Below, piece by piece: positions 1-7,818 of a stretch of DNA of 15,517 nucleotides. Source of the stretch: an uncultured Bacilli bacterium (GTDB lineage Bacteria; Bacillota_I; Bacilli_A; RF39; UBA660); the NCBI GenBank assembly GCA_947624475.1, contig CANQKK010000006.1:1-15517 (forward strand), written 5' to 3'. Under the pieces are notes generated by a model. The model was given only the letters and a program-made list of their open reading frames with translations. It did not search any database and was not told where the DNA came from. The translations under genes and the position numbers were made by a program. The number at the start of each line of letters is the position of its first letter. Position 1 is the stretch's first letter.

Positions 1-810
1 TACATCTCTTACTTTATTTTTTTTGATTTGGTAATTAGTATTTTCAAAGTCACCCTTGGCATAATCTTTGAAAAAATTATCAAATAAGAATGATATAACT
101 GCTGGTATAAGTAAGAATAAACCAATCATTGTTCCTTTAGAAAAATCTAGTAATCCTATTACTTCTTTGTATAGAAAGACAGGAAGAGTTATAAATTTTC
201 CTCCTACTGCTAGAGGAACACCATAATCAGTAAAAATTAAAGTAAAGGTTGCAAACAAAGCCGATAAAATTGGCTTTTTTAAATAAACTAATGTCACTGT
301 TTTAAATGTTTGCCATCTATTTAATCCTAAAACTTTGGCATTATCATACATATTGTTATCTATATAGTTAAAACCATCATCGAGCATTAAGAAAGCAACC
401 GGAAATGAATAAAGAATCGATCCTAATATAATGCCCGGCATACCAATTATGTTAAAATGAATGTATCTAGATACAATTCCATTAATTCCAAATAAGTTAA
501 TAAGTCCCAAGCCATGAGAGATCGATGGAATTAACATCGGTAATGTTAAAAATACTTTTAATATTGCTCGGTGTTTTATATTTGTTCTATTTAAAGTATA
601 CGCAAGAACATACGCTAATAAAATTGAAAATATAGTTGAAATGCTAGTAACTAATAGTGAGTTATTCATTGCTACGCTGAAAGAATCTGACTCTACTAAG
701 CGAGAAAAATTGGACCACTCTACTTTAGATAACATCATTAAAAGTGGATAAATGACAGATACGAATAAAATAGCAAAAATAATAATAATTGAACTTTTAT
801 TTTTTTTCAT
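1..810 (-). CDS. ABC importer permease, iron(III)/2-AEP/polyamine type (3' end off the window)
   Basis: Inner-membrane permease of a binding-protein-dependent importer. The frame is open from an ATG at 808-810 to the left edge (270 codons, no stop), so the C-terminus is missing. The translation is strongly hydrophobic, with about six membrane segments. Around residues 150-175 it has the permease EAA-type loop, reading DNAKVLGLNRWQTFKTVTL, which docks onto the ATPase. A charged stretch (KDYAKGDFENTNYQIKK) follows the last visible membrane segment and resembles the linker between the two halves of FbpB-type fused permeases. A second permease half, or a separate partner gene, is therefore expected beyond the edge. 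The ATG overlaps the TAA of the upstream ATPase gene by one base (TAATG), implying translational coupling. The substrate cannot be read from the sequence. The permease call is secure; fused versus single-domain is inference. Confidence 0.85.
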   Translation of the reverse strand, partial: MKKNKSSIIIIFAILFVSVIYPLLMMLSKVEWSNFSRLVESDSFSVAMNNSLLVTSISTIFSILLAYVLAYTLNRTNIKHRAILKVFLTLPMLIPSISHGLGLINLFGINGIVSRYIHFNIIGMPGIILGSILYSFPVAFLMLDDGFNYIDNNMYDNAKVLGLNRWQTFKTVTLVYLKKPILSALFATFTLIFTDYGVPLAVGGKFITLPVFLYKEVIGLLDFSKGTMIGLFLLIPAVISFLFDNFFKDYAKGDFENTNYQIKKNKVRDV

Positions 811-1571
811 TATAAATCAATTCCTGTACATTTTTCTATTGATGTTACTTTTTCAATCAAATGTTTGGCAACAAAATTTTTGACATATTCATTTTTTGGT
901 TTATTAAAAATGACATTTGGTGTATCTATCTGTTCAATTGTACCGCTATTCATAACCATAACTCTATCCGATAAAGAGAAAGCCTCTTCTTGGTCGTGAG
1001 TTATATAAATCATGGTAGTTTTTAATCTTGACTGAATTTTTTTTAATTCTTTTCTTAGTATTAAACGATTATCAGCATCGAGAGCGGACATTGGCTCATC
1101 AAACAAAATTATATCTGGTTTTAATGCTAATGTTCTAGCGATTGCAACTCTCTGTTTTTGACCACCAGACAACTGGTGGGGATATTTGTTTAGATGTTCT
1201 TCCATATTAACCATGGTTAACATTTCGATAGCCTGCTCTTTAACTTTTTTCTTGTTTTTAGATTTTAACTTTAGAGCATAGGAAACATTATCTAAAACGG
1301 TCATATTTGGAAAGAGGGCATAATTTTGGAAAACTATACCCATTCCTCTTTTCGAAGCGTCTAATTTAGTAATGTACTGTCCATCTTTAATAATACTTCC
1401 CGAGGTACATTCTTCAATTCCAATTAATATTTTAAGAAGAGTAGTTTTTCCACAACCACTAGGTCCTAAAATGGATAGAAATTCACCACTTTTAACATCA
1501 AAATTTAAATCATTCAATACTATTTTACCATTATATTTTTTGTTTAAATTTCTTACTTCGAGATTAGCCAT
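810..1571 (-). CDS. ABC importer ATP-binding protein
   Basis: Cytoplasmic ATPase that powers the neighbouring permease. All nucleotide-binding motifs are intact: Walker A GPSGCGKT (residues 36-43), Q-loop Gln82, signature LSGGQ (134-138), Walker B IILFDE (154-159) and H-loop His192. The protein has 253 residues, about 100 fewer than FbpC or PotA proteins. The missing part corresponds to the C-terminal TOBE-type regulatory domain, so only the catalytic core is present. The ATG lies inside the 3' end of the solute-binding gene with an 8-nt overlap (ATGGCTAA), preceded by a modest GGAAGAAG ribosome-binding site. Its TAA overlaps the permease ATG. Family membership (iron, thiamine, phosphonate, polyamine importers) is clear; the transported substrate is not. 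Confidence 0.93.
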   Translation of the reverse strand: MANLEVRNLNKKYNGKIVLNDLNFDVKSGEFLSILGPSGCGKTTLLKILIGIEECTSGSIIKDGQYITKLDASKRGMGIVFQNYALFPNMTVLDNVSYALKLKSKNKKKVKEQAIEMLTMVNMEEHLNKYPHQLSGGQKQRVAIARTLALKPDIILFDEPMSALDADNRLILRKELKKIQSRLKTTMIYITHDQEEAFSLSDRVMVMNSGTIEQIDTPNVIFNKPKNEYVKNFVAKHLIEKVTSIEKCTGIDL

Positions 1572-2541
1572 TTACTTCTTCCCATCTTTCTGTCAAATGC
1601 TCTTTTATTGACATATCATCTATTCCAGTCATGTTAGCATTTTTTAAATTCGCAGGATAATTTTCTACAACATTTTGTTGATCTTTTAGTATAATATCAG
1701 GTAAGAAGTGCTCTTTATCATATTTTCCAAATACGTTCATAAGCCACTCAAATACTTCTTTAACGTTATCTTTGTTTTCTTTTCCTTTTATTATTCCAAA
1801 AGAGGTTGTATTGTAAGGAGAACCAGTCTCTAATTCTACTATACTAAAGTCATACCCTTTATTAATTGCCTCTACTCCCTGAGAAGTCATCCCTAGAGCT
1901 ATTGCTATCTCGCCTTGCATCAATAAATTTGTAGGCCCCGAGCCAGAAGTGGTAAATTCTCTTATATTATCTTTTAATTTCTTAAAATATTCAGTTGCCT
2001 CATCTTCTCCCATAATGTTTACAGCATTTAAATAGAAGCCATATCCTGTTCCCGACGTTTTAGGATCAGGCATAGCAATTAGATTTTTAAATTCAGGATT
2101 CAACAATTCTTCATACGTCTTAGGAATTTCTAAATTATGCTCTTTAAAATACTTATTATCAACAATTAAATTCATTGTATATTTTGTCCATGTAAAGTAT
2201 TTATTAGAAGTATTAACTCCATCTAAGTAAATACTATCATCAAATGATGATAAATCGGCCAAATTATCTTGTAAACTAGCCATGTGAGCAGTCTCTAAGT
2301 CAATTACAATATCGGCCTCTACTTTAGAGCCTTCACTCTTAATTTTAGCAGCAGAATTCCCCGTTGCCATATGTTGAACAACTATATCTAAATCAGGATA
2401 CTCTTCTTTTAACATTTCTTTTAAAGCCTGATCGCGTTCTTCCTCCTGTGAACTATAAATAACTATTCTATCTTTATTAGAGCCACAACCTGTCAAAGTA
2501 AAACAACTTATTAAAAATAGAAATAAAAATATTTTTTTCAT
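1564..2541 (-). CDS. ABC importer solute-binding lipoprotein
   Basis: Extracellular substrate receptor anchored by lipid. The N-terminus has two lysines, a hydrophobic core and a lipobox LTGC with Cys19 as the predicted lipidated residue. The mature part (325 residues in all) has the layout of periplasmic-binding proteins related to iron(III) and 2-aminoethylphosphonate receptors: an initial IVIYSSQEEE strand, a DPKTSGTGY segment near residue 160, and a GSGPTNLLMQGEIAIALGM segment near residue 215. I do not see the adjacent Tyr pair typical of FbpA iron ligands, so iron is not supported specifically and the substrate stays open. It is the first gene of the operon, with a ribosome-binding site AAGGTGA just upstream of the ATG and a strong promoter about 55 bp upstream. 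Confidence 0.9.
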   Translation of the reverse strand: MKKIFLFLFLISCFTLTGCGSNKDRIVIYSSQEEERDQALKEMLKEEYPDLDIVVQHMATGNSAAKIKSEGSKVEADIVIDLETAHMASLQDNLADLSSFDDSIYLDGVNTSNKYFTWTKYTMNLIVDNKYFKEHNLEIPKTYEELLNPEFKNLIAMPDPKTSGTGYGFYLNAVNIMGEDEATEYFKKLKDNIREFTTSGSGPTNLLMQGEIAIALGMTSQGVEAINKGYDFSIVELETGSPYNTTSFGIIKGKENKDNVKEVFEWLMNVFGKYDKEHFLPDIILKDQQNVVENYPANLKNANMTGIDDMSIKEHLTERWEEVNG

Positions 2542-2558
2542 AATCTCACCTTTCTTTC

Positions 2559-2587
2559 GAACAATTTATTATATATAATATTCGTTC
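2559..2587. promoter_or_regulatory. Palindromic candidate operator in the importer leader
   Basis: A perfect 14-bp palindrome TATTATATATAATA (2567-2580) is flanked by GAAC on the left and GTTC on the right, making an imperfect 29-bp inverted repeat. It lies between the predicted transcription start (about 2589) and the ribosome-binding site of the solute-binding gene, where a repressor could block elongation or initiation. The core is purely A/T, so it could arise by composition alone. Confidence 0.3.
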
Positions 2588-2595
2588 ATATTTAG

Positions 2596-2624
2596 ATTAT
2601 ATCATCTTATTTTGAACATTGCAA
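2596..2624 (-). promoter_or_regulatory. Sigma-A type promoter of the importer operon
   Basis: On the minus strand: TTGCAA (-35, 2619-2624), a 17-bp spacer, then TATAAT (-10, 2596-2601). This predicts a start near 2589 and a leader of about 48 nt before the solute-binding gene. Confidence 0.8.
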
Positions 2625-2719
2625 CTATTTTTTCATAAAAAAATAATTTTTGTAATTTTTGTCGAATTATATAATGTCAATAGTTGATAATAGACATTCA
2701 CTTAACTGGTTTTTTGCAT

Positions 2720-2750
2720 AAAAAATAACAGAAGAACAAATCTATCTGTC
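2720..2750 (-). terminator. Intrinsic terminator after the gpmI-ftsK-like operon
   Basis: Read on the minus strand, GACAGA-t-AGA pairs with TCT-TCTGTT (nine pairs including one G-U, one bulged base, loop TTTGT), then ATTTTTT. It lies about 80 nt downstream of the stop of the FtsK-like gene and upstream of the importer promoter. The stem is modest in G+C. Confidence 0.6.
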
Positions 2751-2829
2751 ATCTATGTACAAGTAGTAAAAAAATATATAAAATTATATAATTACTTTAT
2801 TCTACTTTTGTTAATATTTATATAATATT

Positions 2830-3843
2830 TTATTTTGTTGATATTTTTTGAACAATCTTTTCTATTTCCTTATCATCAATTAGAGGGATACTTATTTTTG
2901 ACATGTTATTTTCTGCATCTAAATAAATACCATCATTATTTAATTTTTCTGATACTACTTTTCCTAAAAACATATGATATTCTCCCCTAGTTGTCAAATA
3001 AAAACTCAATTTTGAAGTGTTATCTCGATTAAATAATTTGTATATTTCTTCATCAACAATGGAATCAGTTGCTACTATCAGATTAATATTAGCCATACTT
3101 CCAAGTTCTAAAAGATAATTGATATCATCTTTAACACTAGGATCATTATTTATAATTTCGTAAATTTCATCAATTAAAACAACTACTCTCTCTTTATTTC
3201 CTGATTTGATGCGTTTTTCAAATTCATGGCGAAGAGATTTTATTCTTTTTATTATTTCTTCTTCATCATCTACTACTTCACAGATACTACTATAGGTATT
3301 ATAGTTAATACTTTGTGAATCTAAAATTATTATTTTAGTATCGCTATAATTTATAAGTAAATTCATAATAATACTATTAAATAAATTGGTTTTTCCAGTA
3401 CCTGTAACTCCAGTTACTAAAAGGTTTTTGTCTTTATCTAAATCCAAAGATACTAATTTGTCGTGCTCATCTAGTCCTAAAGGTATTTTAAATAAACTAT
3501 CTTTTTTAAATTCACTTAGTAACTCCTTTAAAGTAAGAGGCTCTAATTTCATATTTGGAACCATAATTTCAACTTGATTATCTCCTGCTTTTTTTATTTC
3601 TAATTCTTCACTTCTTATTCCTAGCGATAGCGCTATTTCTCTTTTTAACTTTAATATGTCATTATAAGTTTTATCATCATTCCAACAAATATGATAGACT
3701 GTAATTCTTCTATAGACATCATAAGTTATTTTAGTATTAAATTTAAATCCTTTCAAAGTGTTCTTTAGATTATTGACAAAAAGGTCGGCATTTAAGATAT
3801 TTCTTTCGTTATCAAACGTTGGATTATTTAATAAATTTAACAT
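2830..3843 (-). CDS. Short FtsK/SpoIIIE-like ATPase without membrane or gamma domains
   Basis: P-loop ATPase resembling the alpha-beta motor core of FtsK/SpoIIIE DNA translocases. Residues about 38-97 match the FtsK alpha region (an initial YDVYRRITVY segment, then a helix ending in ALSLGI, then VEIMVPN). Walker A is GVTGTGKT (145-152) and Walker B is VVVLIDE (220-226). The C-terminal part follows FtsK topology (NLIVAT, FLGKV, NNDGIYL). At 337 residues it lacks the N-terminal membrane helices and the winged-helix gamma domain that reads KOPS. The usual FtsK ATQRP motif reads ATDSI (258-262), so the conserved Gln after strand 4 is an Asp. Its ATG overlaps the gpmI stop by one base (TAATG). It may be a soluble or adaptor-dependent pump, or a non-translocating relative. 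Plasmid transfer ATPases are an alternative relative. The function is unknown. Confidence 0.75.
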   Translation of the reverse strand: MLNLLNNPTFDNERNILNADLFVNNLKNTLKGFKFNTKITYDVYRRITVYHICWNDDKTYNDILKLKREIALSLGIRSEELEIKKAGDNQVEIMVPNMKLEPLTLKELLSEFKKDSLFKIPLGLDEHDKLVSLDLDKDKNLLVTGVTGTGKTNLFNSIIMNLLINYSDTKIIILDSQSINYNTYSSICEVVDDEEEIIKRIKSLRHEFEKRIKSGNKERVVVLIDEIYEIINNDPSVKDDINYLLELGSMANINLIVATDSIVDEEIYKLFNRDNTSKLSFYLTTRGEYHMFLGKVVSEKLNNDGIYLDAENNMSKISIPLIDDKEIEKIVQKISTK

Positions 3844-5357
3844 TATTTTACTCCTTTTTTAGACTTTATTAAGATATTTCCTGTCATTTCTTCAGGAATC
3901 TTTTGTCCCATTAAATATAAAATAGTCGGTGCAATATCTCCTAATTTACCATCTATTAATTTTATTTTTTTATCGGTTACGATAAATGGCACTTCATTAG
4001 TTGTATGACTGGTATTGATACTTCCATCTTTGTTTCGCATGATTTCACAATTACCGTGGTCGGCAGTGACGATGAGAGTGTATTCGTCTAAAGATATATT
4101 CTTGATTATTTTTTCAATACAAGAGTCAACTGTCTCAACTGCTTTAATGGCCGCCTCGAAGTTACCGGTATGTCCAACCATATCGCCATTAGCAAAGTTT
4201 AGTACAACTAGATCTTGATGACTTGTCGTTATCTCTTTGACTAAAGAGGCCGTTATCATATTGGCACTCATTTCTGGCTCCATATCATAAGTTGCAACTT
4301 TAGGGCTCGGAACTAAAATTCTCTTCTCGTGAGAATATATTTTATCTTCTCCACCATCAAAGAAGTATGTAACATGTGCATATTTTTCAGTTTCGGCAAT
4401 ACGAAGTTGGGATAATCCTAAATTTTCGATATATTCACCTAAGGTATTATCTAATTTTTGAAGTTTGAAAGCACATGGCGCTAGAACAGTATCGGTAACT
4501 GGCATCATCGTTACAACTTTTAGGTTATCAATTTTTTTATGGTCAAAACTTTTATAATTATCATTGGTAAAAATACTAGCAAGTTCCCTTACTCTATCGG
4601 GTCTAAAATTAAAGAAAATAATGCTATCGTTATCTTCGATTACACCACCTTTACAAGTTGAAGTTGGAACGATAAATTCATCAGTTACTTTAGCTTTCTG
4701 ACTCGATTGCCATACTTTTTTGACAGGCCTTATTTCACTTTCTTCAGTCATGACGTGATAACTTTTTTCAACTCTATCGAAATTGTTATCTCTATCCATT
4801 CCGTAATATCTACCACTAATGGAAGCAATTTTTCCAATACCGAGACTCTTTATTTTTTTCTCCAAGGCTTCAATATATTTAATACCACTAGTTGGGCTAA
4901 CATCTCTTCCATCAGTAAAAATATGAATATAAACTTCTTTTACTTTTTCCATCTTCATAAGTTCTAGAAGACTAAATAAGTGATTGATGTGAGAATGAAC
5001 TCCGCCATCAGATAGTAGCCCGATAAGATGTATTTTAGAATTATTAGATTTTGCATGGTTGATAGCTGACAAAAACTCTTCGTTTTCAAAGAAGGATTTA
5101 TCTCTTATCTTACTATTTATTAATTCTAGTGATTGATAGACAGTGCGACCCGCTCCAATATTGGTATGTCCCACTTCACTATTTCCCATTTGACCTCTAG
5201 GCAATCCTACTGCTTCTCCAGAGGCCTTTAGAGTACAGTGAGAAAAATTATCCCATAATTTATCTAAAGTCGGAGTCTTAGCACTATAGAGTGCGTTGTA
5301 TTTTTTCTCCTTAGTCATTCCTACTCCATCCATAATACAAAGTAATACTTTTTTCAT
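3843..5357 (-). CDS. gpmI: 2,3-bisphosphoglycerate-independent phosphoglycerate mutase
   Basis: Cytoplasmic glycolytic enzyme interconverting 3- and 2-phosphoglycerate through a phosphoserine intermediate with two Mn ions. At 504 residues it is close to the usual ~510. The alkaline-phosphatase-fold metal motif MDGVG begins at residue 9 (Asp10). The catalytic Ser60 sits in GNSEVGHTNIGAGR. The substrate-binding motifs SDGGVHSH, TDGRDVSP, SGRYYGMDRD and FNFRPDR are present, as are the C-terminal metal ligands in FANGDMVGHTGN, TADHGN and NTSHT. No catalytic residue appears to be lost. The start is supported by AGGTGA seven bases upstream of ATG and by a promoter just above. It is first in an operon with the FtsK-like gene and is not accompanied here by other glycolytic genes. 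Confidence 0.97.
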   Translation of the reverse strand: MKKVLLCIMDGVGMTKEKKYNALYSAKTPTLDKLWDNFSHCTLKASGEAVGLPRGQMGNSEVGHTNIGAGRTVYQSLELINSKIRDKSFFENEEFLSAINHAKSNNSKIHLIGLLSDGGVHSHINHLFSLLELMKMEKVKEVYIHIFTDGRDVSPTSGIKYIEALEKKIKSLGIGKIASISGRYYGMDRDNNFDRVEKSYHVMTEESEIRPVKKVWQSSQKAKVTDEFIVPTSTCKGGVIEDNDSIIFFNFRPDRVRELASIFTNDNYKSFDHKKIDNLKVVTMMPVTDTVLAPCAFKLQKLDNTLGEYIENLGLSQLRIAETEKYAHVTYFFDGGEDKIYSHEKRILVPSPKVATYDMEPEMSANMITASLVKEITTSHQDLVVLNFANGDMVGHTGNFEAAIKAVETVDSCIEKIIKNISLDEYTLIVTADHGNCEIMRNKDGSINTSHTTNEVPFIVTDKKIKLIDGKLGDIAPTILYLMGQKIPEEMTGNILIKSKKGVK

Positions 5358-5381
5358 GTTTTCACCTAGTTTCCTTACTTA

Positions 5382-5410
5382 ATTATATATTATTTTGGCT
5401 TATTTATCAA
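5382..5410 (-). promoter_or_regulatory. gpmI: Promoter of gpmI
   Basis: Minus strand TTGATA (5405-5410), 17-bp spacer, TATAAT (5382-5387), giving a very short leader before the AGGTGA site and the ATG at 5357. It lies immediately downstream of the exporter terminator. Confidence 0.8.
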
Positions 5411-5419
5411 GGTATAGAG

Positions 5420-5446
5420 AAAAAAAATCAAGGTTTTTCCCTTAAT
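5420..5446 (-). terminator. Intrinsic terminator of the ABC exporter operon
   Basis: Minus strand ATTAAGG-GAAAAA-CCTTGAT: a seven-pair stem with one G-U and a six-base loop, followed at once by eight T. It begins about 9 nt after the stop of the second exporter gene. Confidence 0.9.
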
Positions 5447-5454
5447 CTTTTCTT

Positions 5455-7818
5455 TTATTTAACACTTTCAAATTGAGAATTATATAAACTTGCATAAAAG
5501 CCGTTTTGTTTCATCAAAGATTTATGTGTTCCGGTTTCAATGATATTTCCTTCTTTCATTACTAAAATTAGATCGGCATTTTTAATAGTAGAAAGTCGAT
5601 GGGCAATAATGAACGAGGTCTTTCCTTCCATGAGTTTATCCATAGCCTTTTGTACGAGTTCTTCAGTTCTGGTATCGACATTGGATGTTGCTTCATCGAG
5701 AATTAAGAATGGTGCATCTTCAATCATCCCCCTAGCAATCGTTAGAAGTTGTCTTTGACCTGCTGATACACTGTCGTTATCTGATAAAATGGAATCATAT
5801 CCTTTGGGCATCGTTCTAATAAAGTGATCAATTCCGACTACTTTACAAACTTCTTCGATTCTCTTATCAGAAACGTTCTTACGGTTGTAAGTAATATTTT
5901 CTTTGATAGTTCCATTAAATAACCAAGTATCTTGAAGAACCATTGTAAATAGTGAATGGATATTTTCTCGCGTTAGTTCTTTAGTCGAGATACCATCTAT
6001 TTTGATATCTCCCGAATTTATTTCATAGAACTTCATAAGCAAATTTACCATAGTTGTCTTACCCGCTCCAGTGGGGCCAATGATAGCAATTTTTTGGCCT
6101 GGTTTAGCAGTAGCAGTAAAGTCTTTGATAATAATCTTATCTTCGTCATAACCGAATTTAACATTTTGGAATTCGATTTTTCCTTTTACTTTACTTTTAT
6201 TTAATTTCTTTGTCATTTCTTTTTCAGATGACATCTCTTCCTCATCTAAAAATTCAAATACTCTCTCTGATGCTGCTGCAGTCGTTTGAAGACTCGTCAT
6301 CGACTGCGCTATTTGGGAAAGTGGATTAGTAAATAATCTTACATAGGTGATAAAGGCAACGATAACACCAAATGTTATTACGTCATTTGATACTAGTAAT
6401 GCTCCGACGATGCAAACTGCTACATAACCTAAATTACCTACAAAATTCATAACTGGTGGCATAAGTCCCGATAAAAATTGGCTCTTTCGATTACAATCAT
6501 ATAATTTCTGATTTAATTCATCGAATTTTTCATCGGTCTCCTTTTTGGCGTTACATGTTTTGACAACATTTAATCCTGAGTATACTTCCTCGATATAACC
6601 ATTTAACTTTCCTAGTTCAACTTGTCTTGCCGTAAAATATTTTTGAGATTTTCCAAGAATAATCGTCATAAAGAAGAAGCCAATTAAACTTGCTACGATG
6701 GCGGTTATAGCCATGATCCAGTTAGTGTAAAACATCATAATAATGGATCCTAGAAACAAGGTTACGGAAGAGACTAGATTTGCTAAACTCTGATTTAGAG
6801 ACTGGGCAATAGTATCGACATCGTTTGTTACTCTAGATAATATATCACCCGACAAGTTATGGTCGAAGAATTTAAGAGGGAGTTTATTTATTTTTAAAGA
6901 AATACTAGTTCTTAATTTCTTAGCATATTTATTGGCAACATTGACCATCGATAGTCCTTGGATATATTGAAATAAGGAACTTAAAATATATAATACTCCG
7001 AGAAAAATAGCGATTTTTTTTATGTTATCCATATTCATAGAGGGGTTTAATAGTTCATTAATACTTTCTGGAAGTGACTCTGCTTTTTTGTAAATTTCAT
7101 TTATACTTGAATCCTCATCAAGAGTTGACATCGTCGTAATAAACGATACTTTATCTTCGGTTGTTATTAGTTTACCTGATACCTTACTATCAGGAAAAAG
7201 GACTTTTTGAATACTAGTTGGAAGTTTACTAATAAAACTAAAATCTTTACTTTGAGGGTCAAAGTTTTCGAGACTTTTTAACATCATAATTTTATCTTCT
7301 TTAAGAATTGTCACATCATTGAAACTACTATCAGTTAAAATGATATTTAAAACACTCTCTGGAAGGGATGCTAATATTTTAGGAGCATCTTCTGAATTAT
7401 TTTGCATATCCGACATTGCTTTGTTAAATGAAGATTTGTCTTCACTTGTTATATTGGAAGCATTTACTTTATAAATAGTATTTTCATCTAGTGATAAAGA
7501 TAGAATACCACTTATAGTTTCAGGCAATTTTTCTTCATTTAAATTAGTTAGAAGATCCTCTTGTAAAATTTCCATATTATTGGTATTTAAAGCTAATCCT
7601 TTAGATATTTCATCAGTAAGATCTGATAATCTATTAGGTGCTACTAGTGATAAGATGGCACTTATGGCTGCAAGAATTAGAGCACCGATAATGGTCACTT
7701 TGAAAATACTGATACTTTTTACTAAACGAGTTATGGCGACTTTAAAATTTTGGGGTTTTTCTAAAACGCTTCTACCAGGGCCATGTGGAGGACCGGATCT
7801 GTTTTCTCTACTAGGCAT
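5455..7818 (-). CDS. Heterodimeric ABC exporter, catalytic subunit with a large repeat-bearing extracellular loop
   Basis: Fused membrane/ATPase half of a multidrug-type exporter (BmrCD/LmrCD-like). It starts with a Gly/Pro-rich cytosolic tail, then TM1 (about 38-60). An unusually long extracellular insert follows (about 62-265), then TM2 (about 268-290) and the remaining membrane helices up to about 510. The ATPase domain has Walker A GPTGAGKT (581-588), a changed signature SVSAGQ (683-688), Walker B LILDE with catalytic Glu709, and His740. It therefore supplies the intact Walker/Glu/His half of the active site but a non-consensus signature. At 787 residues it is about 200 longer than typical halves because of the insert, which contains four ~47-residue repeats. 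The ATG overlaps the partner's TAG by 8 nt (ATGCCTAG), with GGAGGA upstream. The substrate is unknown. Confidence 0.93.
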   Translation of the reverse strand: MPSRENRSGPPHGPGRSVLEKPQNFKVAITRLVKSISIFKVTIIGALILAAISAILSLVAPNRLSDLTDEISKGLALNTNNMEILQEDLLTNLNEEKLPETISGILSLSLDENTIYKVNASNITSEDKSSFNKAMSDMQNNSEDAPKILASLPESVLNIILTDSSFNDVTILKEDKIMMLKSLENFDPQSKDFSFISKLPTSIQKVLFPDSKVSGKLITTEDKVSFITTMSTLDEDSSINEIYKKAESLPESINELLNPSMNMDNIKKIAIFLGVLYILSSLFQYIQGLSMVNVANKYAKKLRTSISLKINKLPLKFFDHNLSGDILSRVTNDVDTIAQSLNQSLANLVSSVTLFLGSIIMMFYTNWIMAITAIVASLIGFFFMTIILGKSQKYFTARQVELGKLNGYIEEVYSGLNVVKTCNAKKETDEKFDELNQKLYDCNRKSQFLSGLMPPVMNFVGNLGYVAVCIVGALLVSNDVITFGVIVAFITYVRLFTNPLSQIAQSMTSLQTTAAASERVFEFLDEEEMSSEKEMTKKLNKSKVKGKIEFQNVKFGYDEDKIIIKDFTATAKPGQKIAIIGPTGAGKTTMVNLLMKFYEINSGDIKIDGISTKELTRENIHSLFTMVLQDTWLFNGTIKENITYNRKNVSDKRIEEVCKVVGIDHFIRTMPKGYDSILSDNDSVSAGQRQLLTIARGMIEDAPFLILDEATSNVDTRTEELVQKAMDKLMEGKTSFIIAHRLSTIKNADLILVMKEGNIIETGTHKSLMKQNGFYASLYNSQFESVK

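Noticed and set aside
1372..1611. Plus-strand open frame of 79 codons opposite the importer ATPase
   Set aside because: It lies antisense to a gene with intact motifs, has no ribosome-binding site, and reads as an antisense shadow. The same applies to the other plus-strand frames opposite gpmI, the exporter genes, mtaB and fhs.
2660..2690. Second promoter with TTGACA close to TATAAT on the minus strand
   Set aside because: The two hexamers are only a few bases apart and no suitably spaced partner exists for either, so it is not a functional pair.
2673..2700. AATGTC...GACATT inverted repeat as a regulatory hairpin
   Set aside because: It has a six-base stem with a 14-base loop and no T-run, lies upstream of the importer promoter, and is easily produced by chance in AT-rich DNA.
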